From Paenibacillus flagellatus (GTDB lineage Bacteria > Bacillota > Bacilli > Paenibacillales > NBRC-103111): a DNA stretch of 64,000 bases. The translations under genes and the position numbers were made by a program. Within the stretch, counting starts at the first letter, position 1. Every line of letters begins with the position of its first letter. Location of the stretch: NCBI RefSeq assembly GCF_003217775.1, contig NZ_QJVJ01000014.1, forward strand, positions 62,001 to 126,000. Reading direction: 5' to 3'. Of this stretch, positions 41,947 to 51,689 are shown one piece after another. Under the pieces are notes generated by a model, which worked only from the letters and a program-made list of their open reading frames with translations, searched no databases and was not told where the DNA came from.

Positions 41947-42144
41947 ATGCAAGGTAAAGTGAAATGGTTTAACGCAGAAAAAGGCTATGGCTTCATCGAG
42001 CGCGAAGACGGCGGAGACGTATTCGTACACTTCTCGGCTATCCAATCGGAAGGCTTCAAAACCCTCGAAGAAGGTCAAGCCGTAGAATTCGACATCGTGG
42101 AAGGCGCACGCGGTCCGCAAGCAGCTAACGTCGTTAAATTATAA
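41947..42144 (+). CDS. Cold shock protein, CspA/CspB family
   Basis: 65-residue single-strand nucleic-acid-binding protein that acts as RNA chaperone. Canonical [20 protein letters not shown], the RNP motifs YGFIER and VFVHFSAIQ, and the C-terminal [10 protein letters not shown]. Start ATG 41947 has GAAGGGA; an upstream ATG 41938 and TTG 41923 would only extend the N-terminus. Expression from a near-consensus sigma-A promoter with a short leader. Which csp paralogue it is cannot be told. Confidence 0.96.
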   Translation: MQGKVKWFNAEKGYGFIEREDGGDVFVHFSAIQSEGFKTLEEGQAVEFDIVEGARGPQAANVVKL

Positions 42145-42192
42145 TCAACACGGCTGCACAGCCGCGATTGAATATATACGCTAGCAGCGAAG

Positions 42193-42222
42193 GCGCCCCG
42201 GTACAACCGGGGTGTCTTTTTT
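42193..42222 (+). terminator. Terminator of the csp gene
   Basis: GCGCCCCGG-tacaa-CCGGGGTGT stem and CTTTTTT tail. Confidence 0.85.
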
Positions 42223-42303
42223 GTGTGGATTTCCGGCTGTGGCGATTGCGTTTTATTTAAATTTCAGAATTGTATAAACATTTTGAATTATTGTAAAGTT
42301 TTT

Positions 42304-42332
42304 TTGAACTGACCCGCCCAATATGATATAGT
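42304..42332 (+). promoter_or_regulatory. Sigma-A promoter of hpf
   Basis: TTGAAC (42304-42309), 17-base spacer, TATAGT (42327-42332), 115 bases before ATG 42447. Confidence 0.75.
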
Positions 42333-42342
42333 GAAGGTAGAA

Positions 42343-42360
42343 AAACCGCTTCGGCGGTTT
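42343..42360 (+). other. UUCG-loop hairpin in the hpf leader
   Basis: AAACCGC-TTCG-GCGGTTT, a perfect 7-base stem with a stable UUCG tetraloop, close to the likely transcript start. No U tract follows, so it is not a normal terminator; it may protect the 5' end. Confidence 0.55.
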
Positions 42361-42446
42361 CCTCTGGCAAAGGTTTTCCCGGCTTGTCGCCGGCCGGCGC
42401 GGGAGGGAGAAGCTCTTTGCCTGAATTTGAAAGGAGCTGTGGAACA

Positions 42447-43001
42447 ATGAACTTTGCCATTCGCGGTCAGAACTTGCTGCTCACCGATGCGCTCAAAGAT
42501 TACGCATCCAAGAAGATCGGAAGACTGGAAAGGTACTTCGAAGCTCCTCCTACCGCCGACGTGCATATCACGCTCAGCGTAGCGAAAAATATGCAGACGG
42601 TCGAGGTGACGATTCCTCTGCCGGGCGTCCTGCTCCGAGCCGAGGAACGAAGCGAGGACATGTACGCTTCCATCGACCTGGTGGCGGAGAAGCTGGAACG
42701 GCAAATCCGCAAGCACAAGACGAAAGCGAACCGGAAATTCCGGCACGACGGCATCCGCTCATTGTTCAGCGATAGTTATGACAGCTCTACGGCAGTACGG
42801 TATCTCGACGAAGAGGACGACGATCTCGAACTGGTACGCACGAAGCGCTTCAACTTGAAGCCGATGGACGTGGAAGAAGCGATTTTGCAAATGAATATGG
42901 TCGGCCACAGCTTCTTCGTCTTCGCCAACGCCGATTCCAAGCAGGTGAACGTCGTTTACCGCCGGAACGACGGCAAGTACGGCTTGATCGAACCGAATTA
43001 A
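42447..43001 (+). CDS. hpf: Long ribosome hibernation promoting factor HPF
   Basis: 184-residue long-form HPF, which dimerises 70S ribosomes into inactive 100S particles in stationary phase. N-terminal RaiA/HPF domain (about 1-100, NFAIRGQNLLLTDALKDYASKK) and C-terminal dimerisation domain (about 125-184, VRTKRFNLKPMDVEEAILQM and HSFFVFANADSKQVNVVYR). ATG 42447 has AAAGGAG 10 bases upstream; the earlier in-frame start at 42384 adds leader sequence. In Bacillus it lies between fliT and secA as here, apart from csp and an M50 protease gene. Confidence 0.94.
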   Translation: MNFAIRGQNLLLTDALKDYASKKIGRLERYFEAPPTADVHITLSVAKNMQTVEVTIPLPGVLLRAEERSEDMYASIDLVAEKLERQIRKHKTKANRKFRHDGIRSLFSDSYDSSTAVRYLDEEDDDLELVRTKRFNLKPMDVEEAILQMNMVGHSFFVFANADSKQVNVVYRRNDGKYGLIEPN

Positions 43002-43024
43002 TCGACGGCGCCATCCGCCCCGAC

Positions 43025-43056
43025 AAGCTTGATCCCGAAACGGATCAAGCTTTTTT
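43025..43056 (+). terminator. Terminator of hpf
   Basis: AAGCTTGATCC-cgaaac-GGATCAAGCTT, 11-base perfect stem, TTTTTT tail. Confidence 0.92.
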
Positions 43057-43088
43057 GCGTAGTAGTAAGAGCAAGGAGGGGGTTGCGG

Positions 43089-44189
43089 TTGGACAACGCG
43101 AACAACAACAAACCGATTCAAAAAAACGGACGATGGCTGCTCGGGGCCGTAGGGGTGTTTTTGCTGACGAAGGCGAAATCGATACTCGCCCTGCTCAAGT
43201 TCAGCAAATTCGGCTCGGCTTTTCTCAGCATGCTGTTGACGATAGGGGCGTACACGATCGTTTACCCGTTTCAGGTGGCGATCGGATTGGTCGTCATGCT
43301 GCTCGTTCACGAGATGGGACACGTGTTGGCGGCCAAGCGCAAAGGGGTGCCCGCGAGCGCGCCGTATTTTATCCCGTTTCTAGGTGCGGCGATCCTGTTG
43401 AAGCGCAACCCCCGGGATGCGGAGACGGAGGCGTATATCGGCATCGGCGGGCCGCTGCTCGGGACGATCGGAGCGGGCGTTGCGTTCGTCATCGGCTGGC
43501 TCGGCTTACAGGCGGACGGCGGAGCCGGCTGGTACGTCTGGATCGTCATCGCGAAAATCGGGTTCATCCTCAACCTGTTCAATTTGCTGCCGATGAAGCC
43601 GTTGGACGGAGGACGGATCGCGTCGGCGGTCAGCCGCTGGCTATGGGCGGTCGGTCTGATCGGCGGGGCGGTGGCGATTATTTGGTTTCACGCATGGATT
43701 TTGATCTTGTTCTGGGCGTTGTTCGCCTACGATTTATATAAGAAGTATATTCGCCGCGCCAAGAAGGATCCGCACTGGCGGATGATAAGATGGGAGACGC
43801 CGCTTGCGCCGCTGCTCGAGGCGGGATACTTCATCCCGGGCGAAGAGCATAAGCGGGAGCTGCCGTTTACGACGAGCAGCACGCTGGACGGGGTGCAATC
43901 GATAACGGTCCGATGGGACGGACTCGGTCTGGACCATACGTTCGAGTTGGCGGACCAGCAGCTGATCGAGAAAGTCCAAGTCGGCCGCATCGAGAGACAG
44001 ACGGACGGGGAGGAGCCGAAGCTTATCATATTTCTCATGGTGCAGGGTCATACTCATGAAAGCGATGTGTATTACGACGTACCGGCGAAGACCAGGCTCG
44101 GATTCGGGCTCGCTTATTTCGGCCTAGCCGCTTTCCTGATCGGTATGCTCGGCTGGATCGGGACGATGAAGGTGCCTCCGGTCGGTTAA
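43089..44189 (+). CDS. Site-2 protease family (M50) membrane metallopeptidase
   Basis: 366-residue integral membrane zinc protease, for regulated intramembrane proteolysis or stress signalling. HEMGH (His about 74) is the zinc motif and NLFNLLPMKPLDGGRI holds the second zinc ligand region (LDG) of the site-2 protease family. Several hydrophobic helices (AVGVFLLTKAK, MLLTIGAYTIVYPF, IGLVVMLLVHEM, AIIWFHAWILILFWALFAY) surround them. The long C-terminal half after the last helices (about 225-340) is hydrophilic and has no known motif, then a final TM (LAYFGLAAFLIGMLGWIG). TTG 43089 has AAGGAGGGGG six bases upstream. It sits between hpf and secA, an insertion compared with Bacillus order; substrate unknown. 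Confidence 0.85.
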   Translation: MDNANNNKPIQKNGRWLLGAVGVFLLTKAKSILALLKFSKFGSAFLSMLLTIGAYTIVYPFQVAIGLVVMLLVHEMGHVLAAKRKGVPASAPYFIPFLGAAILLKRNPRDAETEAYIGIGGPLLGTIGAGVAFVIGWLGLQADGGAGWYVWIVIAKIGFILNLFNLLPMKPLDGGRIASAVSRWLWAVGLIGGAVAIIWFHAWILILFWALFAYDLYKKYIRRAKKDPHWRMIRWETPLAPLLEAGYFIPGEEHKRELPFTTSSTLDGVQSITVRWDGLGLDHTFELADQQLIEKVQVGRIERQTDGEEPKLIIFLMVQGHTHESDVYYDVPAKTRLGFGLAYFGLAAFLIGMLGWIGTMKVPPVG

Positions 44190-44238
44190 TCGGAGGGCTA
44201 CCCTCCGGCTTCCGGAGACGGCTGGAACAAGCCGATTG

Positions 44239-44267
44239 TTGCGGCGGGTCCCGCAAACTGTTACAAT
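44239..44267 (+). promoter_or_regulatory. Sigma-A promoter of secA
   Basis: TTGCGG (44239-44244), 17-base spacer, TACAAT (44262-44267), 93 bases before secA. Confidence 0.6.
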
Positions 44268-44359
44268 TTATGCAAACCACATTCGTGCCAGGGGCATTAT
44301 TCATAACCACCATCATGGTTCGCAACGGACGGACTACGTAGAGCGAAAGGGGTTCTCGC

Positions 44360-46864
44360 ATGTTAGGACTCGTAAAAAAAATATTCGGCGATTCGAACGA
44401 TCGCGAAGTGAAGCGCATCATGAAGACGGTCGAAGCGATCAACGAGATGGAGCCGCAGTTCAAGGCTTTGTCCGACGAAGAGCTTCGCGGCAAGACGGAC
44501 GAGTTCCGCTCGAGACTCGAGCAGGGAGAGGACTTGGACGACCTTCTGCCGGAGGCGTTCGCCACCGTTCGGGAGGCGTCCTGGAGGACGCTCGGCAAGC
44601 GCCATTACGACGTACAGCTGGTCGGCGGTATCGTACTCCATGAGGGCAAAATCGCGGAGATGCGTACCGGGGAAGGGAAGACGCTCGTCGGCACGCTGCC
44701 GGTTTATTTGAACGCGCTGCTCGGCAAGGGCGTGCACGTCGTCACGGTCAACGATTACTTGGCGCAGCGGGACAGCGCCGAGATGGGGCAAATTTACCAG
44801 TTTCTCGGCATGACCGTCGGGGTCAACCTGAACAGTCTGTCGCACCAAGGCAAACAGGAAGCGTACGCCTGCGATATTACGTACGGGACGAACAACGAGT
44901 TCGGCTTCGATTATTTGCGCGACAACATGGTGCTTTATAAGGAACAAATGGTGCAGCGGCCGTTGTACTACGCGGTCATCGACGAAGTGGACTCGATCCT
45001 CGTCGACGAAGCGCGGACGCCGCTCATCATTTCCGGACAAGCCGCCAAGTCGACCGATCTGTACTATGCGGCGGACCGCTTCGTCAGCCGTCTGACGGCG
45101 GAGGAAGACTACACCGTCGACATTAAGGTCCGTTCCGTCAACTTGACCGAAGCGGGCGCGGCAAAGGCGGAGAAGACGTTCGGCATCGAGAACTTGTACG
45201 ACCATGCGAACGTGACGCTGAACCACCACATCACGCAAGCGTTGAAGGCGCACGTCATCATGAAGCGCGACGTCGATTACGTCGTGCAGGACGGCGAAGT
45301 CATCATCGTCGACGAGTTCACCGGTCGTCTCATGGTCGGACGCCGATACAGCGACGGCTTGCATCAAGCGATCGAAGCGAAGGAGCAGCTGAAGGTACAG
45401 AACGAGAGCATGACGCTCGCCACCATCACGCTGCAAAACTACTTCCGGATGTACCGCAAGCTGGCCGGGATGACCGGTACGGCCAAGACGGAAGAGGAAG
45501 AGCTGAAGAAAATTTACGGACTCGAGGTCGTCGTCGTGCCGACGAACCGGCCGATGATCCGCGTCGATATGCCGGACGTCGTCTACAAAAACGTGAACGG
45601 CAAATTCCGGGCGGTCGTCGATGAAATCGTCGAGCGTCACAAAAAAGGCCAGCCGGTCCTCGTCGGTACCGTATCGATCGAGAACTCCGAGAGACTGTCC
45701 GAGATGCTCAAGAAGAAGGGCGTCCCGCATAAAGTGTTGAACGCGAAATACCACGCCGAGGAAGCCGAGATCGTCTCCAAAGCCGGACAGCACGGCGCCG
45801 TCACGATCGCCACGAACATGGCCGGCCGCGGTACGGACATCGTGCTCGGCGAAGGCGTTCCCGAACTTGGCGGCTTGCATATTATAGGTACGGAGCGTCA
45901 CGAAAGCCGCCGGATCGACAACCAGCTGCGCGGACGCGCCGGACGTCAGGGCGACCCGGGCTCGTCGCAATTTTACTTGTCGATGGAAGACGAGCTGATG
46001 CGCCGCTTCGGTGCCGAGAACATTATGGGCATGATGGAGCGGATCGGGTTCGAGGAAGATCAGCCGATCGAGAGCAAGCTCATTACGCGGGCGATCGAAT
46101 CGGCGCAGAAGCGGGTCGAAGGCAACAACTTCGATACGCGGAAAGTCGTCCTCCAATACGACGACGTCATGAACCAGCAGCGCGAGATCATTTACAAGCA
46201 GCGCCGCGAAGTGCTCGAGCACGAGAATATCAAAGAAATTACGCTCGGCATGATCATGCCGGTCGTCGAACGGATCGTAGCCGCCCATACGCCGGAGGAT
46301 CAAGTGCCGGAAGAGTGGGATTTGGCGGCCGTCGCCGAATACGCGAATTCGACGTTCCTGCAGGAAGGCCAGCTGACGGCGGAAGAGCTGTGGGGCAAAG
46401 AGCGCGACGAAATGATCGAGCACATCAAGAACCTCGTGAACGAACGGTACGATCAGCGCGAGCAGGAAATCGGCTCGGAGATGATGCGCGAGTTCGAAAA
46501 GGTCGTCGTGCTGCGTGCGGTCGACAGCAAATGGATGGACCATATCGACGCGATGGAGCAGCTCCGCCAAGGGATCCACCTTCGTGCATACGGCGGTACG
46601 GATCCGCTTCGCGAATACCAGTTCGAAGGCTTCGAGATGTTCCAGGAAATGATCGAGAACATCCAAGAGGAAGTAGCCAAATATATTATGAAGGCGCACG
46701 TCGAGGCGAACTTGGAGCGCCAAGTCGTCGCCGAAGGGCAAGCCGTCGATCCAAAAGCCGAGTCGGAAGGCAAAAGTCCGGTTCGCGCCGAGGACAAAGT
46801 CGGACGCAACGACCCGTGTCCATGCGGCAGCGGGAAGAAATACAAGCAATGCCACGGGAAATAA
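44360..46864 (+). CDS. secA: Preprotein translocase ATPase SecA
   Basis: Motor ATPase of the Sec pathway that pushes preproteins through SecYEG. 834 residues. Walker A MRTGEGKT, motif [25 protein letters not shown]1 elements and the helicase lobe [14 protein letters not shown] are visible; the C-terminal zinc SecB-type tail is complete ([18 protein letters not shown]). Length is typical of the SecA1 type. SD AAAGGGG before ATG 44360. It sits directly before prfB as in Bacillus. Confidence 0.97.
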   Translation: MLGLVKKIFGDSNDREVKRIMKTVEAINEMEPQFKALSDEELRGKTDEFRSRLEQGEDLDDLLPEAFATVREASWRTLGKRHYDVQLVGGIVLHEGKIAEMRTGEGKTLVGTLPVYLNALLGKGVHVVTVNDYLAQRDSAEMGQIYQFLGMTVGVNLNSLSHQGKQEAYACDITYGTNNEFGFDYLRDNMVLYKEQMVQRPLYYAVIDEVDSILVDEARTPLIISGQAAKSTDLYYAADRFVSRLTAEEDYTVDIKVRSVNLTEAGAAKAEKTFGIENLYDHANVTLNHHITQALKAHVIMKRDVDYVVQDGEVIIVDEFTGRLMVGRRYSDGLHQAIEAKEQLKVQNESMTLATITLQNYFRMYRKLAGMTGTAKTEEEELKKIYGLEVVVVPTNRPMIRVDMPDVVYKNVNGKFRAVVDEIVERHKKGQPVLVGTVSIENSERLSEMLKKKGVPHKVLNAKYHAEEAEIVSKAGQHGAVTIATNMAGRGTDIVLGEGVPELGGLHIIGTERHESRRIDNQLRGRAGRQGDPGSSQFYLSMEDELMRRFGAENIMGMMERIGFEEDQPIESKLITRAIESAQKRVEGNNFDTRKVVLQYDDVMNQQREIIYKQRREVLEHENIKEITLGMIMPVVERIVAAHTPEDQVPEEWDLAAVAEYANSTFLQEGQLTAEELWGKERDEMIEHIKNLVNERYDQREQEIGSEMMREFEKVVVLRAVDSKWMDHIDAMEQLRQGIHLRAYGGTDPLREYQFEGFEMFQEMIENIQEEVAKYIMKAHVEANLERQVVAEGQAVDPKAESEGKSPVRAEDKVGRNDPCPCGSGKKYKQCHGK

Positions 46865-46975
46865 CCGACCGGCGGCGCACGCCCCGGCTGATGATGCAAG
46901 AGGCGGCCCCCTTCCCAGGGGGCTTCCCTATGCGCCATACCGTCGGCACACATTACATGCAGAGGTGAATCGTTC

Positions 46976-48092
46976 ATGTTGGAAGCGGACGTCAAGCAAG
47001 ATTTAAGGGAAGTTGCAAAGCGAATTCAAGACCTTAGGGGGTCTCTTTGACTTAGATCTGAAGCTCGAGCAGATCGCCAACTTCGAGGAGAAGATGGCCG
47101 CGCCCGATTTTTGGGACGATAATGAGAAGGCGCAAAAACTGATCGGCGAAATGAATGCGATCAAGTCGGTCGTCGACGATTTTCAATCGATGGCGTCCGC
47201 GTACGAAGATATCGAAGTGATGCTGGAGCTGGCCGAGGAAGAGGGCGACGCGAGCATCGCCGCCGATCTGACGGCGAGCATCCGCGAGCTGCACGGCAAG
47301 CTTCAGGCGTTCGAGCTGCAGCTGCTGCTCAATCAGCCTTACGACAAGTACGACTGCATCCTCGAGCTGCATCCGGGGGCGGGCGGCACCGAGTCGCAGG
47401 ACTGGGCCGACCTGCTGCTGCGCATGTACCGGCGGTACGCCGAGAAGCGGGGCTACAAGGTCGAGCTGCTCGACTACTTGCCGGGCGACGAGGCGGGCGT
47501 CAAAAGCGTTACGCTGTCGATCAAGGGGCATAACGCCTACGGCTATTTGAAGGCCGAGAAAGGCGTTCACCGGCTCGTGCGCATTTCGCCGTTCGACGCT
47601 TCGGGCCGGCGCCATACGTCGTTCGTCTCGTGCGACGTCGTACCGGAGATCGAAGAGGACGTCGAGGTCGAAATCCGCACCGAGGATTTGCGCATCGATA
47701 CGTACCGGGCGAGCGGCGCCGGCGGACAGCACGTCAACCGGACCGAGTCGGCGGTGCGCATCACGCATATCCCGACCGGGATCGTGGTCGCGTGCCAGCT
47801 GGAACGGTCGCAGATCCAAAACCGCGAACGCGCGATGAAGATGCTCCGTTCGAAGCTGTACGAGAAGAAGCTCGAGGAGCAGGCTAAGCATTTGGCCGAA
47901 ATTCGCGGGGAGCAGTCGGATATCGCGTGGGGCAGCCAAATCCGCTCCTACGTCTTCCATCCGTACAGCATGGTGAAGGATCACCGGACCCAAGCGGAGA
48001 CGGGCAACGTGCAGGCCGTCATGGACGGGGAAATCGACATGTTCATCGACGCTTACCTGCGGCAGCAGATTAATCCGGCCGACGCTTCATAA
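46976..48092 (+). CDS. prfB: Peptide chain release factor 2 with programmed +1 frameshift
   Basis: Reads UAA/UGA stop codons and releases the finished protein. The start ATG 46976 opens a 24-codon frame that ends at an in-frame TGA at 47048-47050 in the classic slippery context AGGGGG-TCT-CTT-TGA-C; a +1 shift after CTT continues at 47049 to the stop at 48092. The combined 371 residues have the GGQ motif [15 protein letters not shown] and the anticodon-mimicking tripeptide region ([13 protein letters not shown]). The SD-like AGGGGG lies just before the slip, as in other prfB genes, so RF2 controls its own synthesis. Confidence 0.96.
47035..47051 (+). promoter_or_regulatory. prfB programmed +1 frameshift site
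   Basis: Internal SD-like AGGGGG (47037-47042) three bases upstream of CTT TGA C (47045-47051). Standard autoregulatory frameshift site of prfB. Confidence 0.9.
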
Positions 48093-48110
48093 ATAGGCGG
48101 CGAACCGTTT

Positions 48111-48137
48111 ATCCTACACATAGTGTAGGATTTTTTT
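48111..48137 (+). terminator. Terminator of prfB
   Basis: ATCCTACAC-ATA-GTGTAGGAT, 9-base perfect stem and TTTTTTT. Confidence 0.9.
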
Positions 48138-48162
48138 CTCTATTTTGGGAGGAGGAGCGCCG

Positions 48163-49032
48163 ATGCGCCGCAAAGAACCCGCCATCCGGATCGGCAGCCC
48201 GCTGCACCAGGCGATCGAATATGGCCTGCTGCTCGCGGGCTGTCTGATTATCGCGAGCAGCTTCAACTTGTTTTTGAACCCGAACCAGATCGCGTCCGGA
48301 GGCGTATCCGGGATATCCACGATCATCCAGCATCTGTTCGACATCGAGCCCGCCATCGTGCAATGGGTGCTCAATATTCCGTTGTTTATTCTCGGGCTTT
48401 TGTTTCTCGGGGGGCAATTCGGACTGAAAACGGCGGTAGCGTCGGTCGTGCTGCCGCTGTTCGTCCTGCTCACGCGCGATATGGAACCGCTCACGAAAAA
48501 CACGCTGCTGGCGACGATCTACGGGGGGATCGGACTCGGGGCCGGACTCGGCATCGTGTTTCGGGGAAGAGGCTCGACCGGCGGGCTGGATTCGGCGGCG
48601 CAGCTCATTCATAAATGGACCGGCATCGGATACGGCATCGCGGTCGCCATGCTGGACGGGGCCGTCATCTTGACGGCCGGCATCGTCTTCTCCCCGGAGA
48701 AGGCGCTGCTTGCGCTGATCGGCTTGTACGTGACGACGAAGACGATCGATATCGTGCAGACCGGCTTCCGCTACTCGAAGCTCGCCTTCATCATCTCGAT
48801 GGAAACGGAGGCGCTTCGCCAAGCGATTCTGTACGAGCTGGACCGGGGGCTGACGCTGCTCGAAGCGAGAGGCGGGTTTACGGGCGAAACCCGGCCGACG
48901 CTCATGGTCGTCGTCAGCCAAACGGAGGTGACCCGGTTGAAGACGATCGTCCGGTCGGTCGACCCGAGCGCCTTCGTCATTTTGGCCGACGCGAACGAGG
49001 TGCTCGGGGAAGGGTTCAAGCTTCAAGGCTGA
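48163..49032 (+). CDS. YitT family membrane protein
   Basis: 289-residue protein with about five or six N-terminal membrane helices (EYGLLLAGCLIIASSFNLF, VQWVLNIPLFILGLLFLGG, AVASVVLPLFVLLTRD) forming the YitT_membrane domain and a C-terminal DUF2179 domain (SKLAFIISMETEALRQAIL, TLLEARGGFTGETRPTLMV). The motif NLFLNPNQIASGGVSGIS is characteristic. ATG 48163 has GGGAGGAGGAG (48147-48157). Function is unknown. It stands alone after prfB and before the arg operon. Confidence 0.88.
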   Translation: MRRKEPAIRIGSPLHQAIEYGLLLAGCLIIASSFNLFLNPNQIASGGVSGISTIIQHLFDIEPAIVQWVLNIPLFILGLLFLGGQFGLKTAVASVVLPLFVLLTRDMEPLTKNTLLATIYGGIGLGAGLGIVFRGRGSTGGLDSAAQLIHKWTGIGYGIAVAMLDGAVILTAGIVFSPEKALLALIGLYVTTKTIDIVQTGFRYSKLAFIISMETEALRQAILYELDRGLTLLEARGGFTGETRPTLMVVVSQTEVTRLKTIVRSVDPSAFVILADANEVLGEGFKLQG

Positions 49033-49102
49033 GCGCGAAAGGACCGGGAAAAGTATTGCAGATCCGGGCGATATTCCGTATGATCGATTAAGAAAGTCCC
49101 GT

Positions 49103-49121
49103 CGATCCGCCTAGCGGATCG
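49103..49121 (+). other. Hairpin in the YitT-argC gap
   Basis: CGATCCGC-CTA-GCGGATCG perfect stem followed by TTCATCGTTTG. A weak terminator is possible; the gap 49033-49156 otherwise shows nothing. Confidence 0.4.
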
Positions 49122-49156
49122 TTCATCGTTTGTCCACGGAAAACAGGCAAAAAAGC

Positions 49157-49186
49157 ATTGAATTATTATTCGTGTGATTGTATAAT
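49157..49186 (+). promoter_or_regulatory. Arginine operon promoter with ARG box
   Basis: TTGAAT (49158-49163), 17-base spacer and perfect TATAAT (49181-49186). Over the -35 lies ATTGAATTATTATTCGTG (49157-49174), matching ARG-box pattern TGAAT-WWWW-ATTCA in TGAAT-TATT-ATTCG. Binding of ArgR here would block the polymerase. Confidence 0.8.
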
Positions 49187-49264
49187 GATGCATATGTTTC
49201 GGGGGACGGCATCTTGAATTACGGCGGGAACCTGCATTTTTTGGATCATGGGGAGGGTGTGGCC

Positions 49265-50314
49265 ATGGGCGGCAAATTAAGAGCGGCGATCGTCGGATCG
49301 ACCGGGTACGGCGGAGTGGAGCTGATCCGGCTTCTGCTGCAGCATCCGAATGTGGAGATCGCCTCGGTCGTATCGTCGTCGAACGCGGGCGCGCTTTACG
49401 CGGAGGGGTATCCGCATTTGACGGAGATCGTAACGGACCGGCTGGAAGCGATCGATCCGGAGGCGATGAAGAGCAAGGCGGACGTCGTCTTCCTGGCGAC
49501 CCCGCACGGCGTCAGCACGGAGCTGACTCCGAAGCTGATCGAAGCGGGGCTCAAGGTCATCGACGTGTCCGGCGACCTGCGGCTGAAGCGCGGAGACGTG
49601 TACGAGAAATGGTATAAGCATAAGCCGGCGGCGCCGGAGTATTTGGAGCGGGCCGTGTACGGACTGTGCGAGGTGTTCGGGGACGACGTGCGCGGCGCCG
49701 ATCTGATCGCCAACCCGGGCTGCTTCCCGACGGCGACGGCGCTGGGGCTCGTGCCGCTTCTGGCGGAGCGCTGGATCGATCCGTCCACCATCATTTCCGA
49801 CGCGAAGACGGGCGTATCGGGAGCGGGACGCGGGCTCGGATTGACGCACCACTATTCGGAGATCAACGAAAACACGCTCGCGTATAAAGTAAACCGGCAT
49901 CAGCATACGCCGGAAATCGAGCAGACGCTCAGCCGCATAGCGGACGAGGAAGTGACGATGACGTTCACGACGCATCTGCTCCCCATGACGCGCGGCATTT
50001 TGGTGACGAGCTATGCGAAGCTGAACGCGGCGAGGACGGACGAGGAAGTGCTTGACCTGTTCCGGAAGTATTACGAAGGGCGCCGCTTCGTGCGCATCCG
50101 TCCGGCGGGCAAGCTGCCGGCGACGAAGGAAGTGTACGGCTCGAACTATTGCGACATCGGGGTATCCGTCGACGAGCGGACGAACCGGGTGACGGTCATT
50201 TCCGTCATCGACAATTTGGTGAAGGGCGCGGCCGGTCAAGCGGTGCAAAACTTGAACCTGATGATGGGCTGGGACGAAGGAATGGGCTTGGCGTTCACGC
50301 CTGTCTATCCTTAA
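49265..50314 (+). CDS. argC: N-acetyl-gamma-glutamyl-phosphate reductase
   Basis: Third step of arginine synthesis: NADPH reduction of N-acetylglutamyl phosphate. The NAD(P)-binding start RAAIVGSTGYGGVELIRLL and the active-site region LIANPGCFPTATALGLVPL (catalytic Cys) are conserved, and the C-terminal HQHTPEIEQTL and CDIGVSVDERT fit. Length 349 aa. ATG 49265 follows GGAGGGTG; the earlier ATG at 49178 is inside the promoter region. First gene of the argCJBDFGH operon. Confidence 0.96.
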   Translation: MGGKLRAAIVGSTGYGGVELIRLLLQHPNVEIASVVSSSNAGALYAEGYPHLTEIVTDRLEAIDPEAMKSKADVVFLATPHGVSTELTPKLIEAGLKVIDVSGDLRLKRGDVYEKWYKHKPAAPEYLERAVYGLCEVFGDDVRGADLIANPGCFPTATALGLVPLLAERWIDPSTIISDAKTGVSGAGRGLGLTHHYSEINENTLAYKVNRHQHTPEIEQTLSRIADEEVTMTFTTHLLPMTRGILVTSYAKLNAARTDEEVLDLFRKYYEGRRFVRIRPAGKLPATKEVYGSNYCDIGVSVDERTNRVTVISVIDNLVKGAAGQAVQNLNLMMGWDEGMGLAFTPVYP

Positions 50315-50394
50315 ACCCCCAAAAAACTATCTCGCGTCTTCGGACTTATTCCGACTATTTTCCGTGTATGAAGAAAGATGGTGATGGTTGCGGT

Positions 50395-51627
50395 ATGGCG
50401 CAGCATGGCGAATTTGTAGTGGTGGAGAACGGCTCGGTGACGACGCCGAGAGGGTTTCGGGCCGGCGGGCTGCATTGCGGGCTCAAAAAAACGCAGCGCA
50501 ACGATTTGGGCGTCATCGTATGCGACGTGCCGGCGGCGGCGGCGGGCGTCTATACGCTGAACGCGTTTCAGGCGGCACCGCTCAAGGTGACGAAGGAGAG
50601 CATCGCGGTCGAAGGCAAGCTGCAGGTCATGCTTGTCAACAGCGGTAACGCGAATGCATGTACGGGCCAGCAAGGCGAGGACGACGCGCGCACGATGCGG
50701 TCGGAGGCGGCGAAGGCGTTCGGCGTACCGGATCATTACGTCGGCGTCACGTCGACCGGCGTCATCGGCGAGCTGCTCAAGATGGATAAAGTGACGGCGG
50801 GCATCGCCGCGCTTCCGCCGAAGGTATCCGCAACGGACGAAGGCGGCGAGGAGTTCAGCCAAGCGATTTTGACGACCGACCTGGTCAAGAAGACAATCTG
50901 CGTCAAGCTGACGGTGGACGGCCGTACGGTACATATCGCCGGAGCGGCCAAAGGATCGGGCATGATTCATCCGAACATGGCGACGATGCTCGGCTTCATG
51001 ACGACGGACGCGGCGGTATCGTCCGCGGCGCTGCAGAAGCTGCTGAACGAAGTGACGGATTCGACGTTCAACATGATTACGGTCGACGGCGATACGAGTA
51101 CGAACGACATGGTCGTCGTCATGGCGAGCGGTTTGGCCGGCAACGGCGAGCTGCACGAGAGCCACCCCGACTGGGAAGCGTTCGCGGCGGGGTTCCGTTA
51201 TGTCGGCGAGGTGCTGGCGAAAGCGATCGCCCGCGACGGCGAAGGGGCGACCAAGCTGATCGAGGTGAGCGTCGTCGGAGCGGAGTCGAAGGAAGCGGCC
51301 CGCGCGTTCGCGAAGACGGTCATCGGGTCGAGCCTCGTCAAGTCGGCCTGCTTCGGAGCGGATGCGAACTGGGGGCGAATCATCGCGGCCGTGGGGCGCG
51401 CCGGGTACCCGGTCAATACGGAGACGGTCGACATCCGGCTCGGCGACATCGTCACGTTGGAGCAGTCCCGCCCGGTTCGGTTCGACGAGGAGAAGGCGGC
51501 CGAATATTTGAAGGGCGATTTCGTCCTCATCCATGTCGATCTGCATATGGGCTCGAGCAGCGCCACGGCATGGGGCTGCGACCTGACCTACGACTACGTG
51601 CGCATTAATGCGGCTTACCGGACTTGA
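50395..51627 (+). CDS. argJ: Bifunctional ornithine acetyltransferase / N-acetylglutamate synthase
   Basis: Recycles acetyl groups between N-acetylornithine and glutamate, and makes N-acetylglutamate. The precursor is self-cleaved at the conserved MIHPNMATMLGF site, before the catalytic Thr about 197. The N-terminal QRNDLGVIVCDVPAAAAGVYTL and the glutamate site NMITVDGDTSTNDMV are present. Length is 410 aa. I choose ATG 50395 because AAAGATGGTGATGG upstream resembles an extended SD; ATG 50368 would lack an SD. It follows argC by 80 bases. Confidence 0.95.
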   Translation: MAQHGEFVVVENGSVTTPRGFRAGGLHCGLKKTQRNDLGVIVCDVPAAAAGVYTLNAFQAAPLKVTKESIAVEGKLQVMLVNSGNANACTGQQGEDDARTMRSEAAKAFGVPDHYVGVTSTGVIGELLKMDKVTAGIAALPPKVSATDEGGEEFSQAILTTDLVKKTICVKLTVDGRTVHIAGAAKGSGMIHPNMATMLGFMTTDAAVSSAALQKLLNEVTDSTFNMITVDGDTSTNDMVVVMASGLAGNGELHESHPDWEAFAAGFRYVGEVLAKAIARDGEGATKLIEVSVVGAESKEAARAFAKTVIGSSLVKSACFGADANWGRIIAAVGRAGYPVNTETVDIRLGDIVTLEQSRPVRFDEEKAAEYLKGDFVLIHVDLHMGSSSATAWGCDLTYDYVRINAAYRT

Positions 51628-51689
51628 TCATCGTCATCATCATGTTATCGATATAGAAACGGCAGCGAATAAAAGGAGATACCGGTTCG

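Noticed and set aside
44363-46855. 830-codon minus-strand frame opposite secA
   Set aside because: Shadow of secA with high Arg/His/Val content; no SD and no recognised domain.
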